Assembly: GCF_000213175.1 (NCBI RefSeq)
Contig: NW_009799103.1
Span: 399,295 to 463,294 of the forward strand
Length of the DNA: 64,000 nucleotides
Direction of reading: 5' to 3'
From: Neurospora tetrasperma FGSC 2508
Lineage: Eukaryota; Ascomycota; Sordariomycetes; Sordariales; Sordariaceae
This document shows, piece after piece, positions 25,367-37,300 of the stretch. The notes beneath the pieces were generated by a model. It was not told where the DNA came from, ran no database searches, and worked only from the letters and a program-made list of their open reading frames with translations. A program made the position numbers and the translations under genes. Within the stretch, counting starts at the first letter, position 1. Each line of letters opens with the position of its first letter.

Positions 25367-27048
25367 TTTGATCGATATCCTCATTCCTCGGTCTCGGGAG
25401 CTACCTAGGGAGGGCCGCGCAGATATCGTCGTACAAATAAGGGGAGTACCTGACTCCCTCCAGCTCCTTGCCCAAGCCATCGGAACTATCTCTCCCCCAT
25501 GGGGTACGACATACGGAGTGGGGAGGGACTCGGTAGTCTCTGCCTCTGCTTCAATGCCCCTCGAGTTTGGTTGGTCCCATTGTTGATTTCGCAATGTACT
25601 TCCAGCTACGCCGACATCAATGGAACCATGGTAAAACTGTGCAAACCCGTCAATTTATCAGTCAGATGTGCATCTTCCCTCTTCCATTCCGTCCGTCGAA
25701 AAGGTTGCAATCTCTCCCGAAAATTGTCTCTTCTGCACAATGCACATCCCCAGACCACAGGAACTCAGCAGGGTAACGGGGTCTCTCGCCCAATCATCGG
25801 CAGCGCCTCTCCGGCGCCTCATATGAACATTGGTTCAACCGAACCACATACATACATCCCTTGCTTACTCAGACAATACATGAGCCTCAGTGCAACTCTA
25901 TGCAACGACGGCAAACAGGTGTGTATCTACTCATTGCTCAGCTTCAGTCGGGTCGTCAGCCGTACGAAAAAGAAACAATATTTCCCGGGAATACCTCGGA
26001 AGAACACACTCAGCTCCAGCGCAGCCTTTATCCTTCTTGGATAAGACTATCCTGGAGAAGGAGGGATGGGAACCATGGACATGAGTCCAAAGAAAGAACT
26101 CTGCATGTCAATACATTGCGAGTTGCCGATTTTGCGGGTGGGTGCCGGTGAGATTTCGTGCAACCACACGAGTACTGTATACACCCCGCAAATATATCAT
26201 GGGACGGGCCGTATTAAGCTTGTTGTTTGTTAATAGAGGTAAGCTTGTTTTCAACCCAGCTCGTTTGCGCGTCTTTACCTAGAGGTACCTATTTTTTGCA
26301 CGGTACCAACAGCGGGGATCAACTGATGGCTGCGGCAAGTCAATAAAGCCCCCTACCTGCCCACTTACCTTAAAGCTAACAACGATTTTGAGGGGGAAGA
26401 AGGCAAGTACAACACAATTATTATACAATTTAGGCGTCGTCAGGTAAGGCACACCTATCCGCAGTAATCAGTTAATATTATGCGGGTTGCCGCTGGGACG
26501 GACGTCCCTATTTCCATAGGAAGTTGGGATGTCGGTTGCGTTCATGATTTTTGGGCCTCTTGGTGGTAGTACGAAAGGGGCAGGGCGGTAAAATCGGCGT
26601 TACGGCTGAGAATGAAACGCTCCAACTCTAGGTACACAGTTTTTTACAATCCCGAGGTTGGTAGTTGAGACGTAGAGTAGGAGGTTAAAAGAAAAACTTC
26701 CGTCTGGTCCATTGAAGTAGAAGGTGGGTCCACTTCCGTGCAATAATAAGTCCCGTCCCGTCAGTCCGACATTTTGCGAGGCGGTCCGGATCCGAGCAGG
26801 GTCGAGATTGTCGCAGATTATAGCTGGTAAGGTTATTTTCTGACAAGTGATGTATTCTCAATTGTCGGATGAACTGAACGAAGATCTACCTAGGCTTTGA
26901 TTTCGGCCGGTATTCACCATGTTGATATATGCTTATGGCATCCTCACGCTCTGTCATAAACGTCTGGCCTCCACGGACCACGGTTCAGTTTGGCGAGATG
27001 TAGGTGCAGCTGGGGAAAGCACCGGGGAGGGAGTGCGGAGTGTGGTAA

Positions 27049-27198
27049 GAGTAAGAGGAGGAAGGAGGAAGGAGGAAGGAGGAAGGAGGAAGGAGGAAGG
27101 AGGAAGGAGGAAGGAGGAAGGAGGAAGGAGGAAGGAGGAAGGAGGAAGGAGGAAGGAGGAAGGAGGAAGGAGGAAACTGAGAAGGAGGAAGGAGGAAG
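27049..27198 (+). repeat. heptameric purine minisatellite (GGAAGGA)n
   Basis: About 18-20 near-perfect copies of a 7-bp unit. The plus strand is pure purine over more than 120 nt, ending with a short interruption (AAACTGA) and two further copies. Confidence 0.95.
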
Positions 27199-27459
27199 TT
27201 ACCTGAGGTACCTAATGAAACGCAAAGAAGGGTGGAAATAGGTATTTGAAGCTGAGGTGAAAGATAAATAAACAGTAGCAGCTTATAAATAGGACAGAAG
27301 TAACTAGCTACCTGGAAGTGCCTGTGATCAAACTGCTCCTGAGAAGAATTGTTTATGAAAGAAAACCTTTTCCACACCATTTTCGTACGCAAATGAGAAA
27401 AAAGACCATTGTGTTGAAGCAAGAAGCTGACGAGAAAAACAAAAAAAGGCCAAAAATTT

Positions 27460-27531
27460 TAGCTGCAACTCGTTTCGATCGAGTGACCTCCGGGTTATGA
27501 GCCCGGCGCGCTTCCGCTGCGCCATGCAGCT
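27460..27531 (-). tRNA. tRNA-Met (anticodon CAT, elongator type)
   Basis: The 72-nt minus-strand sequence folds fully. Acceptor stem: AGCTGCA with TGCAGCT. D stem: GCGC with GCGC, loop AGCGGAA. Anticodon stem: CCGGG with CCCGG, loop CTCATAA (anticodon CAT). Variable loop: AGGTC. T stem: ACTCG with CGAGT, loop ATCGAAA. Discriminator: A. A run of T follows within 10 nt downstream, a Pol III terminator. There is no intron. The T loop begins with A rather than the usual T. Confidence 0.93.
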
Positions 27532-28249
27532 GTTTTTGTAGACATGTGGAGTTTTGGTCTTTGGTAGGCTTATGTATCTTGCTAGACCTTAATTAACTAG
27601 TCAAGTTGATCGCATACCATTTGCGCTTCTTCAGTTTTTGTGCCGTCGAGTTCATTTCGTTCATTCTGTTTGTTTGGTTATACTGGTACGCGTAAATTCT
27701 TCCAGCGCACAGGAATCGACCGCCTTGGATACTGTGTATCATGAGGTCATTCTTAGCTTTTATACTTGGAATAGCTCTCCTGCTTTCAGTATGCTGATAC
27801 TGGAAGGAGAAGGATGTCGATGATTGTTGACTGCAAATAGAGCACATCTGATTCATGACGATCGAGTCCTTACGACTTTATTTTCGCCCTTATTTCTGCA
27901 AAAATTACTTGCCAAAAAAAAGATATTGACTCGTATGCTATCCATGAAGCTGTGAAACAACAACCGTAAGTTGTCATCCTAAGAGGTCTATTAAGCATTG
28001 ATACCGAAACCTTCTTGCTGCTCTTGTCACAGGCATGGTGACATGCTTTGCTATTAAACTTGCCTAGAAATGTACGTAGGTAGAAAGTAAGAGAATAGGT
28101 GAATAATAGGTCAACAACGGCTACTCCAAAGGTCTTTGTCGACGAGGGTGATTGTAGCTCCAGAAATCAGTACACAGCATTCAGTGCCGTACGATATACT
28201 CTAAGCCACGTGGACTTCAAGCCAAGCGGACAGCAGGCTAAACTGCAAG
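27532..28249. other. spacer right of tRNA-Met
   Basis: About 700 bp, moderately AT-rich, upstream of the tRNA on its strand. No gene seen. Confidence 0.5.
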
Positions 28250-28498
28250 ATGCGCTCATTTACCAATCAGCCTCAAGTCACCGCCTCGAAGTCATCAAGC
28301 TTGGCTGCCCCCTCAAACGATCAAGCCCCGACCAGCAACGGCGGCAGCGGCGGAAACATCCAAGTTCCAGTCCCGACCGCACCAGGTTCTTCGTTCCATC
28401 GACTCAACCGCCGACTAACTGCTGAGAGACCAGACGTGAGTTTCTTGCTGGGATCGTTGAAGTCCTTCATTCTGTCGAAACGTAGTCCTGGACACAGC

Positions 28499-28529
<31 letters not shown>

Positions 28530-28908
28530 CGACACTCTCCGTCGTGATCTTTCCGGCCAAAGTTGAATACCTCTCCCACCATAGTCTGCGCAATTCACTG
28601 CGCTTTCCTCACCTTGGGATCACATTGCAGACCGATACTGCGGACTGGAAGGAGAGGGAAGGGTGAGCGAGGTGGCGAAGGATGTGGCGGGTGGTGATGA
28701 GGAAGGGGATAAGATGATGTTGCTGCTCATGGAGTTGGTGAGTGGTGGGATTGGGGGTTTTGACTCGCAGAGATATGCCAAGGGGAGAATGCAGTTGGCG
28801 AGAAAAGAGAAGAGGAAGGAGGGCAGCGATGCATCGATGGTGTCAGTAAACGCAATTTGGGACACTCAGTCATCAGACGAAGGACACCAGGCCAAAAAGA
28901 TACTGTAG
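28250..28908 (+). CDS. possible small two-exon gene, unknown function
   Basis: I infer exons 28250-28435 and 28585-28908, 169 residues, with a GTGAGT donor and a TAG acceptor (149-bp intron). Exon 1 encodes a Ser/Gln-rich start ending RLNRRLTAERPD. Exon 2 stays open for 108 codons in the phase set by exon 1, with G/C-biased third positions, and contains SPWDHIADRYCGLEGEG and a basic C-terminal helix (LARKEKRKEG). The intron holds a 26-nt A-run (28501-28526). A more obvious CAG acceptor at 28630 gives an early stop, which argues either for the TAG site or against the gene. No family is recognised. Confidence 0.35.
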
Positions 28909-31900
28909 TGATGTGGCTATTTTGGAGCTCACAGATCAGAATTATCGGTGGGATCCAATCACGGATATCAGAAAGGTAGAGCTGCGGGATATCCAAGGTT
29001 AGCACACCGGAACTTGGCAAACTTTTGAAGGATCAATCGTAGTAAAGGCAACAGTTGTATTCTTCCTTCAGATTAACGAGAAATGATGTTCGTCATATTT
29101 TTTCCCTGTGGTCTTGACTTTGACCTATCATCGGAGTCTAATTAAGCTCATCATTTGGAGGACGTTGCCGGTTGGCAGCCTTTTCGGGGAATCGAACTCG
29201 AATCCTCTCATGTGAGTTGGAACAAGGAGGAGGAGCACCCAAGGTATGGAAACTTGCCTTGTGTTGTTTACCGCTGCGCCATGGTGACGAGATAGTCGTA
29301 CTTGTTCTTTTTTACTCTTGTCCGTTGAGAACAAGCGGTGGGAGGGAGACTGATAAAAGACGGAGGCTTGTGGAGTAATTGGGAAGGAAGTTTCAATGGC
29401 CCGTGAAAGGTTGTGCGGGATTGCGAGGAAGGAGGCATTGGGGTGATAGAGTCGGTGTCGTCATTGTGATGCTGGTTTTGGAGGAGGAGGAAAGAGCAAC
29501 ACATCATGGCTCATGGAAGAGGCAAGCACGGACGTTTATTACTTTTTCAAATTTCCACTCGATTTTGGCATTTGCTCCTTCTTCACTCAGCTGGTGGCCA
29601 TGTAAGACATGTAACCCTACATATCCAGCGCATCACCACTTTGGAATTCATTTCTTTGGTAGGATGCCAGCTGCGTTTACATTGGGGGGAAGGCAACGTG
29701 CATGTAAAGTGTGGACACCATAGATACTGGTAGGCATGCGCACATGGACTTTGTATTTTGAAATTTGGAGTTTATCATTGCCACCTCACAGTCATTGCTG
29801 TAATGGTAAGAGTTTGAATGAACTAGCGCATGTTCAGTTGTCATGTTGACTATGCAAAAGTGAGTGTTGGAACTTGTGTCGTTGTAGAATCGATAGTGTT
29901 GATGCCGGGAGCAGCGGATTCAGGCGCGAGTGCAACGCTGAGTAACAGTACTATGCATGCACTAAACAAAAAGCATCTGAGTAATCTCAAAACGCCACGG
30001 ATCAGATCATATTCGATCTCTTTCAATACTTAGTAGCTACTTTTGAAAGCAGCGAGGCAGTCCTGTCTGTGATATTGTCAGATTGGGAGGAGGCAACTAC
30101 TGTAGGAAAACTGAAGAGCTCCAAGATCCCTTAACAAATAACTTGAAGTGAGGGCTGTTGGTTGTTCGTTTGACTGTTGTATGTACTGTGCGCGTTCTAG
30201 AACAAAACATTCCATGCATGTCACAAAACCAAGGGTCCTCAAGGGTCCCTGTCCCGTAGCTGCTTTGTGACGTCCAACAGACTCATTGCTCGATTGACTT
30301 TAACTGAGTTTTTCTGTCACACACACTTTCTCTCTGTGTGTGTATAAGAACAAGAAGCTTTCTGGCGAGAGGTGTGAAATGGAGAGAGTGACTGTTTTCG
30401 AGAACGTTGCATCCATCCAAATCATCTGGGAATGAAAAGTCTCAAAGTCCGTCGCTGAGATTTTGCCAGTGGACCAAAATCGGCCAATCGACGGTCTCGG
30501 ACCGTCGAGCGGTCGGGGGCGGGCTCGATAACGGATCGATAACGGGTCGAATGCGCCGCTACTACGATTTAGTGCGTGCGGTTCCACTCGACTCTGATGC
30601 TGCGGACCTAATCCCGGCGGCAATGACGCCAACCTTGGCAGGACTTTTTCTTTTCCCTTAGCAGCCCACTTTGCAGGCCGGGACCACCAATCGCTTTTCA
30701 GATGGCCGAAGCGTGGAGCGGCAAGTGCTCGGATGTGACGGCACTCGGTCGGCTTGACCATGACGTCACAGGCTCAAAGGTCCACAGTACAAAACGGACT
30801 GCACCCGCAATTGTTCCGCACAGCTACGACGGGATTGCTGGGCTGGCTTCGGCGTCCCGGCGGTCTTGGCCAGATCATTCTGTTTTTCTCTCTCCCTCGT
30901 CCTCCTCCTTCTCCTCCTCCCCAGCCATGTTCTTTTAAAGGAACCACATCCCGCCCGACCCAGGAACAACTTACATAGCGACGGTGAACGGTAATGATGA
31001 TGGGATCCTGACACCACCACACCCACCAACAACATTATGCACACAAGGCGGGGAGAAAAGAGGAGAAAACATGCCGCAAGACAAAGGAAACTAAAAAGGA
31101 CGCCAGCAACGAAAAACAATGAGACGACGCAAAAACGGCAGGAAAGGGGTCTCGGCGGGAGCCAACGGTGCCAAGAGGGCAGAGCTGGGAGCTGAGAACG
31201 GAAAGCCAGGGACCAGTCAGCGAACAGGCACTTCATTGGCTTGGCTCAGGGTTGATCAGCGAGATCGGCAAAAGGGGGTTTTTTGTGGGCGCCAAGGTGC
31301 TCGGCCGGCCGATTTACTTTTTGGAGACTACACTACTCTTACGAACTGGCAGCTCCCTCCGCTGGCTGGCTTTTTCCAAAGGATCTTTTGCACTGCAGCC
31401 GCACGGGAGATGTGCCAATAGTTTGCGGTAGGACCCTGAATCGTAGACCCTTTATTGAAAGATGGTGAGGGAGGTACATATGTAATAGTGTAATAGATAA
31501 ATGCCCGTGCATAAAAAAGACTGAATCATACTGAAATCAGCACTTCCTCACCTGGACCCGCGGATGACCCGAAGTGGGTTGTTCTCAGAGCGGGGACCGA
31601 CAGTGTCGTCATGACGACTTTTTTCGCTGGTGAGGTGTGCCGTCGTGCACACCCGACCCGACCCTGACCCCTTTTTTCCCCGTTACGCCAGGGTCGAAAT
31701 CTTGGATTCCATGTCGGCAGCGGATTTCGGGGATTCCATTTTTGGTCGGCAACTTGCTTGAAATGTGAATTATCTCATGAAATTCTGTCGATTTTGGTTG
31801 AATCTCTTTCATTCCACCATGTAGGTTTTCACGATTGCAACACAGAAACGTAGGCGTGAAAAAGAGGCACACGAGGCGCACCTCCTGGAATTTATGCAGT

Positions 31901-34330
31901 GTCACTCACGATCGGACTCGCAAAGCAATCAGGAAATTTGGCAGACCATCAATTGCTCTGATCAGTTCTAGACCTCTGTCGATCTGGCCGGCTCTGTCGG
32001 ACAAAGCTCCAAGCATCAAGGAAAGTCAAAGGGCAAAGTCAGCAGTAGTCAGCAGTCAGCACCAATGCGTTTCGGGGCACCACCTCTTGTCTTGTCCGCC
32101 AATATGTGCTTAGCTCCGTCTTGGATGAGGCCATCACAAGCTAAAGGGTGGTGTTGCTTGGTCGGAACTGGATTCGTGTGTTCCACTGGTCCCATTCCCA
32201 TGCCATTCCCATACGAGTCGGACGCTAAATCTCTCAACGGAGCCGGAGCCGGCGACACGGCCGCAGGAGGAAGGTCGCATATTGGTGGGCTTTGTCAAAA
32301 TGGAATGGAGATGAGATATGACATCCCAGCGAGATCCCACAGAGCTTATTTCGCCATCCTGGCCATGTGCATGTCCGGCAAAACGCAGCGTCTTGGGTTT
32401 GTCCCCCTCTTGGCAATCATGAAGTTTGCCCACTTGACGGGCCGCTGAGAGTTTGTGCCAAGTCTTTTTTAGAGCATGTCGTTACGTTTCTGCCGCCAAA
32501 CACGAAGGACCAAAAAAGCATGACAGAAAGGAGAGCGATTCCAGTTACGAGAGTTGAACGGCAATCAGGGCAGTGAGGTGGGAAGCAAAAAGAGAGAAAT
32601 GCCGGGGCGCCTTTAACCTCAACATGTAACTGTAGGGTTCACACACAGTAACAGAGATCGCCGAGCCGTGAAAAAGATCACAGTCAATCAAGGGTCCACT
32701 AACAGACCCGTCACTTTCAGTCCCTCCGTCTTCCAGGCAGCTGCCAAAGCATGAGGAGCAAAAAGGACCTTGGCGTCCGACACACACACACGGCGATTGG
32801 CTATGGGAGACGATCTGGATGTCCTGAGACGGTGGTCGAAGACGATCAACAATGTTCTAGCCTTCAATAGAGATATTGTACCATCCAGTGTCCAGTCGTC
32901 GCCCAGTGAACTGTGTCGCCAAAGTCTCACTGTGACGGGAGCTTTGCGCAAGCGAGCAGCGGGCATGGTGCAGCGAAGGTGTTCGGGGCTCCACCGTGGG
33001 ACTCACTCCTCCCTCCGTCTCCATCTTATCCCGCCGCGCTACGGTCGGTTGTCAGTCAGGGGACTATTTGGCCGGGGCTGGCGAGGTTGTTGTTGTTGCT
33101 GCCAAAGAAGGTGCAGGGGACATCCGATCGGACCGGCCGCCCACACAGAAGTGGAATAGAAGGGGTGCGGCCTGGGAGCAAAAGCCAAGAGAACAGGTGC
33201 GACTGAGAAACAGAAACAGAATTACCTAGAGGTACTGAAGAAGGACTGAGGAACTGACATGAGGCGAGAAGGGACAGTTTGAAGTGAAGTGAATGACTCG
33301 CTCAAGTTCCATGATCACCAAATGTCACGTTTCCGTCGGTGTCTGAACACTGCAATGCAATCAATGCCTCGAATTGAATAGCCCGTCCGGGTGGAAGTAT
33401 CTCGACCTGGGACCTCCATCCCGCTCCAGCTCCTTCCCGCGTTCTCCCAGGAGAGTGGACAACGCGGCGGGCGGGACCACCTGCCTGCCCTGCACCGCAG
33501 CGATAAGGCGATGGACGCCAGGTACCGCCCGTGCCGTCCGGCCCACTACACCTCCTCACTGTGCCCACTAAAAACCGTAACGTAGCCCGACCCGACCCAA
33601 AAATTCCCCGTCACAAGTGGAAAGTCTACGGCGGGGCCCAGAACAGAATCCCTCCCGAGCTTCGCTCTCAGTGTCAGTGTCAGTGCCCTGAACAGGAGAC
33701 CGCACTGGATCTTCCATAGGTCCTTCCACTTGCACTCCCGTCCGTCCTCGGTTTCGTTTTCCGAATCTCTGATCAGATCCTCACTCAGTCATCCGGCCGC
33801 CAACCACCTCACCACCACCACCACCACCACAAGTTCACGGTCCACACCTTCACACTTTCACCACCCGCATCACTGTTTGTCTACACCATCCCAGCCTGCT
33901 AGCAGCCTTCTTTCTCTTCCTCGCTTGTCTTCTTCCCGAAACTTCCTCTCCTCCCTCTCTCAATTTGGCTCCCTGGCTCACTGGGTCAGGATACACTAGA
34001 CTACATACCTTACACTACTGCCTGGGAAACAGATCCGCTGATCGGCATTGACACGTCGGCCCCCCCAGTCCGTCGTTCCTCATCTACCACGCCCGCCGCA
34101 CCCACGCCTGCGCACCTGATCCTCGCGAGAATTTTTACGCTTTCTTCTCCGGCCAACCGACCGACCACACAGCGCATATCGCACCGGTAGCCTCGCGATA
34201 ACGGCAACACCCCGCCATCTGCTGTCCGTATCCCGCTGCTGACTACCGCTCCCAAATCGCACACGCACACCCCCGCACAATACACCCCGTCGACCGATGA
34301 CACGAGATCCCCGATCCAAGGCTTAGAACA
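28909..34330. other. 5.4-kb gene-poor stretch upstream of prp24
   Basis: The largest gap in the window. ORFs up to 156 codons (for example 30766-31236 minus) overlap others on both strands and lack coding bias or family resemblance. It contains a perfect 19-bp palindrome at 30489-30507, GATAACGG-type direct repeats (30527-30550), an ACC-repeat leader near 33813-33830, and a C/T-rich region up to the prp24 start. A long prp24 leader or a noncoding transcript is possible but not shown. Confidence 0.45.
30489..30507. repeat. perfect inverted repeat, 8-bp arms, 3-bp loop
   Basis: CGACGGTC and GACCGTCG flank TCG. This could be a dimeric protein-binding site; no factor is assigned. Confidence 0.75.
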
Positions 34331-37300
34331 ATGGCGAGTCCGGTGGGGGAGGATAACTGGGTCGACTTTGTCGACCACCAGCTGCGTGGCGCCACCGACT
34401 TCGAAGGCCGCGTCAAAGTCATCGAGACCTTTGGTCGCGCCGTCCAGGCCGAGCCCGGCAGCCTCAAAGTATGGATGGCCTACTGCGAATACTTCTGGTC
34501 GCTCTATTCCGACTGCCAGCCGGGTAGCGACGCTGGCTGGCCCATGGAGGAGCAGCGCGCCGGCTGCGAAACCTTCACCCTAGACCGTGCCCTCAACCTC
34601 TGGCAGGAGGGCTACGAGGCCGTCCAGTACCGTCTCTCCGACAGCCACCAGCTCTGGAATCGCTGGGTTTCCCTCGAGATGGAGCTGCTCGCCCGCACAG
34701 CTACCGAGGCCGGCGTCCGCCGCATCACCCATCTCTTCAAGAACAGACTGGCGGTGCCCCATGCCGCTTGGGATAACACGTCACAGATGTTTTCTAGCTT
34801 CCTCTCCGAGTACAACCGCGTCAACTACGAGTCCGAGATGCTGCACGTTACCGCTAACGCCCGAGACGCCAAGCGCCTGTACGAGATGCGCGACCCTTGG
34901 GAGATGAAGCTCAACCAGGCCCAGAAGGTGGGCGATATCGCGGGCATGAAGGCCACCATGACCGAATACATCGATTGGGAGATTAGGCAGGCCAAATCCA
35001 AAAAGGACCATCATACCTTGCTCAACATCCGCATTTGCCTGGGTCTGTTTTCGCGTGCTCTTACCGGCATCATGTCTTCGGATGAAGCGACCTGGCTTAA
35101 CTTTCTCGTTTTCGTCTCAACATGGCACTCGGACATCAAGATGGGCCGCGTAAAGATCCCCTCGGCCACCCTGCCTAATATGCTGGACGTCCTTCAGCGC
35201 GCTGTGCACCATGTTCCCTGGTCCGGCACTGTCTGGGCTCGCTACATTCTGGCTGCCGAGGAAGCTGGCCTAGGCTTCACTGACATTGAGCGCATCAAGC
35301 ACGCAGCGACGAGCTGTGCTCAACTCGATCGTGATGGCATGGGTGGAGTTCTGGAAATGTACTCGGCTTGGTGTGGCTACCTCAAGCGCACCGCCATGAA
35401 CCCCAACGCGACTGAAGAAGCCGTTGACCTTGCCGAAGTCGGCCTCCCGTCCGCCCTGGAAGACGTTCGACACTGGGGCAAGCGACGGTACGGTGATGCT
35501 TACCAGGGTGACCCCAACTTCAGGTTAGAAAAGATCTTGATCCAGTTTCTAACCGAAAAGAAGGATGACATTGATGAAGCACGCAATGTATGGGAACAGC
35601 TGTCTGTCATTCCGCTACACGCCAATAGCTACGATTTCTGGCTGGCTTGGTTCCTATGGGAAATGCTCGTCTTCGCCTCTACCAAGAGCAAGAACCGGAG
35701 CCCTACACCTGCTACCTTGGCCCAAGGCTTGCGGGTCCCCTCATTTGCCACGCGTGTTTTCATCAAGGCTCTCAAGGTGCGCACGCTTGACTGGCCTGAG
35801 AGGATTATGGATGTTTATCTTCAGCATTGCAACGATTACGAGCTGGCCGAAACCCTCCGTGAAGCCCAGGACACCATCTATAAGACAAGAAAGGGCGTTT
35901 CTAGGCGTCGCGAGAGGGAGGCTGCCCAAGCACAAGCGGCGGCACAAGCTCAAGCCCAGGCCGCGTACGCGGCACAGGCGGCCCAGGCCCAGGCCCAGCA
36001 CCAACCGCAGCTACATCAACAGCAAGAGAAATACCCACAGCAACAATACCAGGATTACCCCATGACAGAATCCCCGCAAGCTGGCACATCACCCAGCTCC
36101 AAGAGGAAGCGCGAAGATGGTTTTGAGGATGAGGTTGATGACTGTGCCAAGCGGGCGAAGAGCGAAACAACTATGAGTGCGGCTGAGCTCAAGCGTGACA
36201 GGGAAAACACATCGGTCTTTGTTCACAATCTCCCCGAAGGCATTACCCAAACCAAGTTACGACAGTTCTTCCGCGAGTACGGCCACATCAACAACATCGA
36301 CCTCCAAAAGAGTGAAGGTGCCCCGGCAGTGGCGCTGATCGAGTTCAAGTCGCCAGAAGATGCTCGGACAGCTTTGCTTCGCGATGGGAAACGCCTCGGC
36401 GAATCAGTTATCCAAGTCAGCCCGGCAACCGATTGCACCCTCTTCGTGACCAATTACCCGCCTGAGGCAGATGAGCAGTCTATCCGTGATCTTTTCAAAC
36501 ATTGTGGTGACATTCATAGTATCCGTTTTCCCAGCCTCAAGTACAACACCAAGCGTCGGTTTTGCTACGTATCCTTCCGCGACCGATCCGCTGCAGCCGC
36601 GGCCACTCAACTCGATGGCAAGCCTTTGGAGGGAGGAAAGTACAAGCTGCAAGCCAAGCTCTCCGACCCAGGCCATAGGCAAGTGCGCCAAGGAGCTCAG
36701 GCCGAAGAACGCGAGCTCCATGTGAACAACCTCCCTCGTGCAGCAAGCGAAGAGGACGTCGAGGGTCTCTTCCAAAAGGCCGGCAACGTTGTCAGCGTCC
36801 GTCTGACGCGCAACATGGCAGGTGTCAGCACCGGCACAGCGTTTGTGGTGATGGAAACCAAGGAACAGGCAGCCAAGGCGATTGAGATACTAGATAAGGT
36901 GATCTTTGGCAACCATCCCCTCAAGGTGGAGGTGTCAAAGCCGCCCACGCGCAAAACCACCGCGACGAGTCGAGCTGACGGTGAAGCCGAAGGTTCGCCC
37001 GAGTCTAGCGCCTCCGGGTCGGGACCTAGTCACGTGTCTGGGCCTGAGATTGCCGCCCGTACGATCGCCATTCTTGGCATTCCCGACACGATGAACGACG
37101 CGCGCGTTCGCTCCATCGTCGCCCCCATTGGCGCCATCAACAAGCTCGTGCTCCACCCGCAGCACGGCGGCGCTGTCGTTGAGTTCGCTGATGCGGCGAC
37201 GGCCGGCAAGGCCTCTCTTGTGATCAATAGTACTGAGATCGAGGGCGGTAAGAAGCTGCGCGTCGGGTCCGTCGGTCAGCTGTTCAAAGAAAAGGCCGAG

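Larger units (their letters stand above)
25249..27459. other. 2.2-kb spacer with a purine minisatellite
   Basis: No supported gene. The left end holds the promoter of the NTF2-like gene, with TATAAG on the minus strand at 25360-25366. TAGAGGTA words occur at 26234 and 26280. The array at 27049-27198 is listed separately. Confidence 0.5.

Noticed and set aside
25499-26044. Plus-strand ORF of 181 codons
   Set aside because: Composition is spacer-like, Ser/Cys-rich at random, and no family is recognised.
27049-27206. ORF reading the heptamer repeat as GGRRKEE units
   Set aside because: A 7-bp unit reads in all frames without stops, so an open frame is automatic and says nothing about coding.
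29164-29300. tRNA-like words (a GGAATCGAACTCGAATCC segment and a GCTGCGCCATGG segment resembling T arm and D arm)
   Set aside because: The acceptor ends do not pair and the T-arm-like part is simply an inverted repeat; at best a tRNA fragment.
30766-31236. Minus-strand ORF of 156 codons with hydrophobic stretches
   Set aside because: No conserved features, overlapping ORFs on both strands, no splice or promoter signals.
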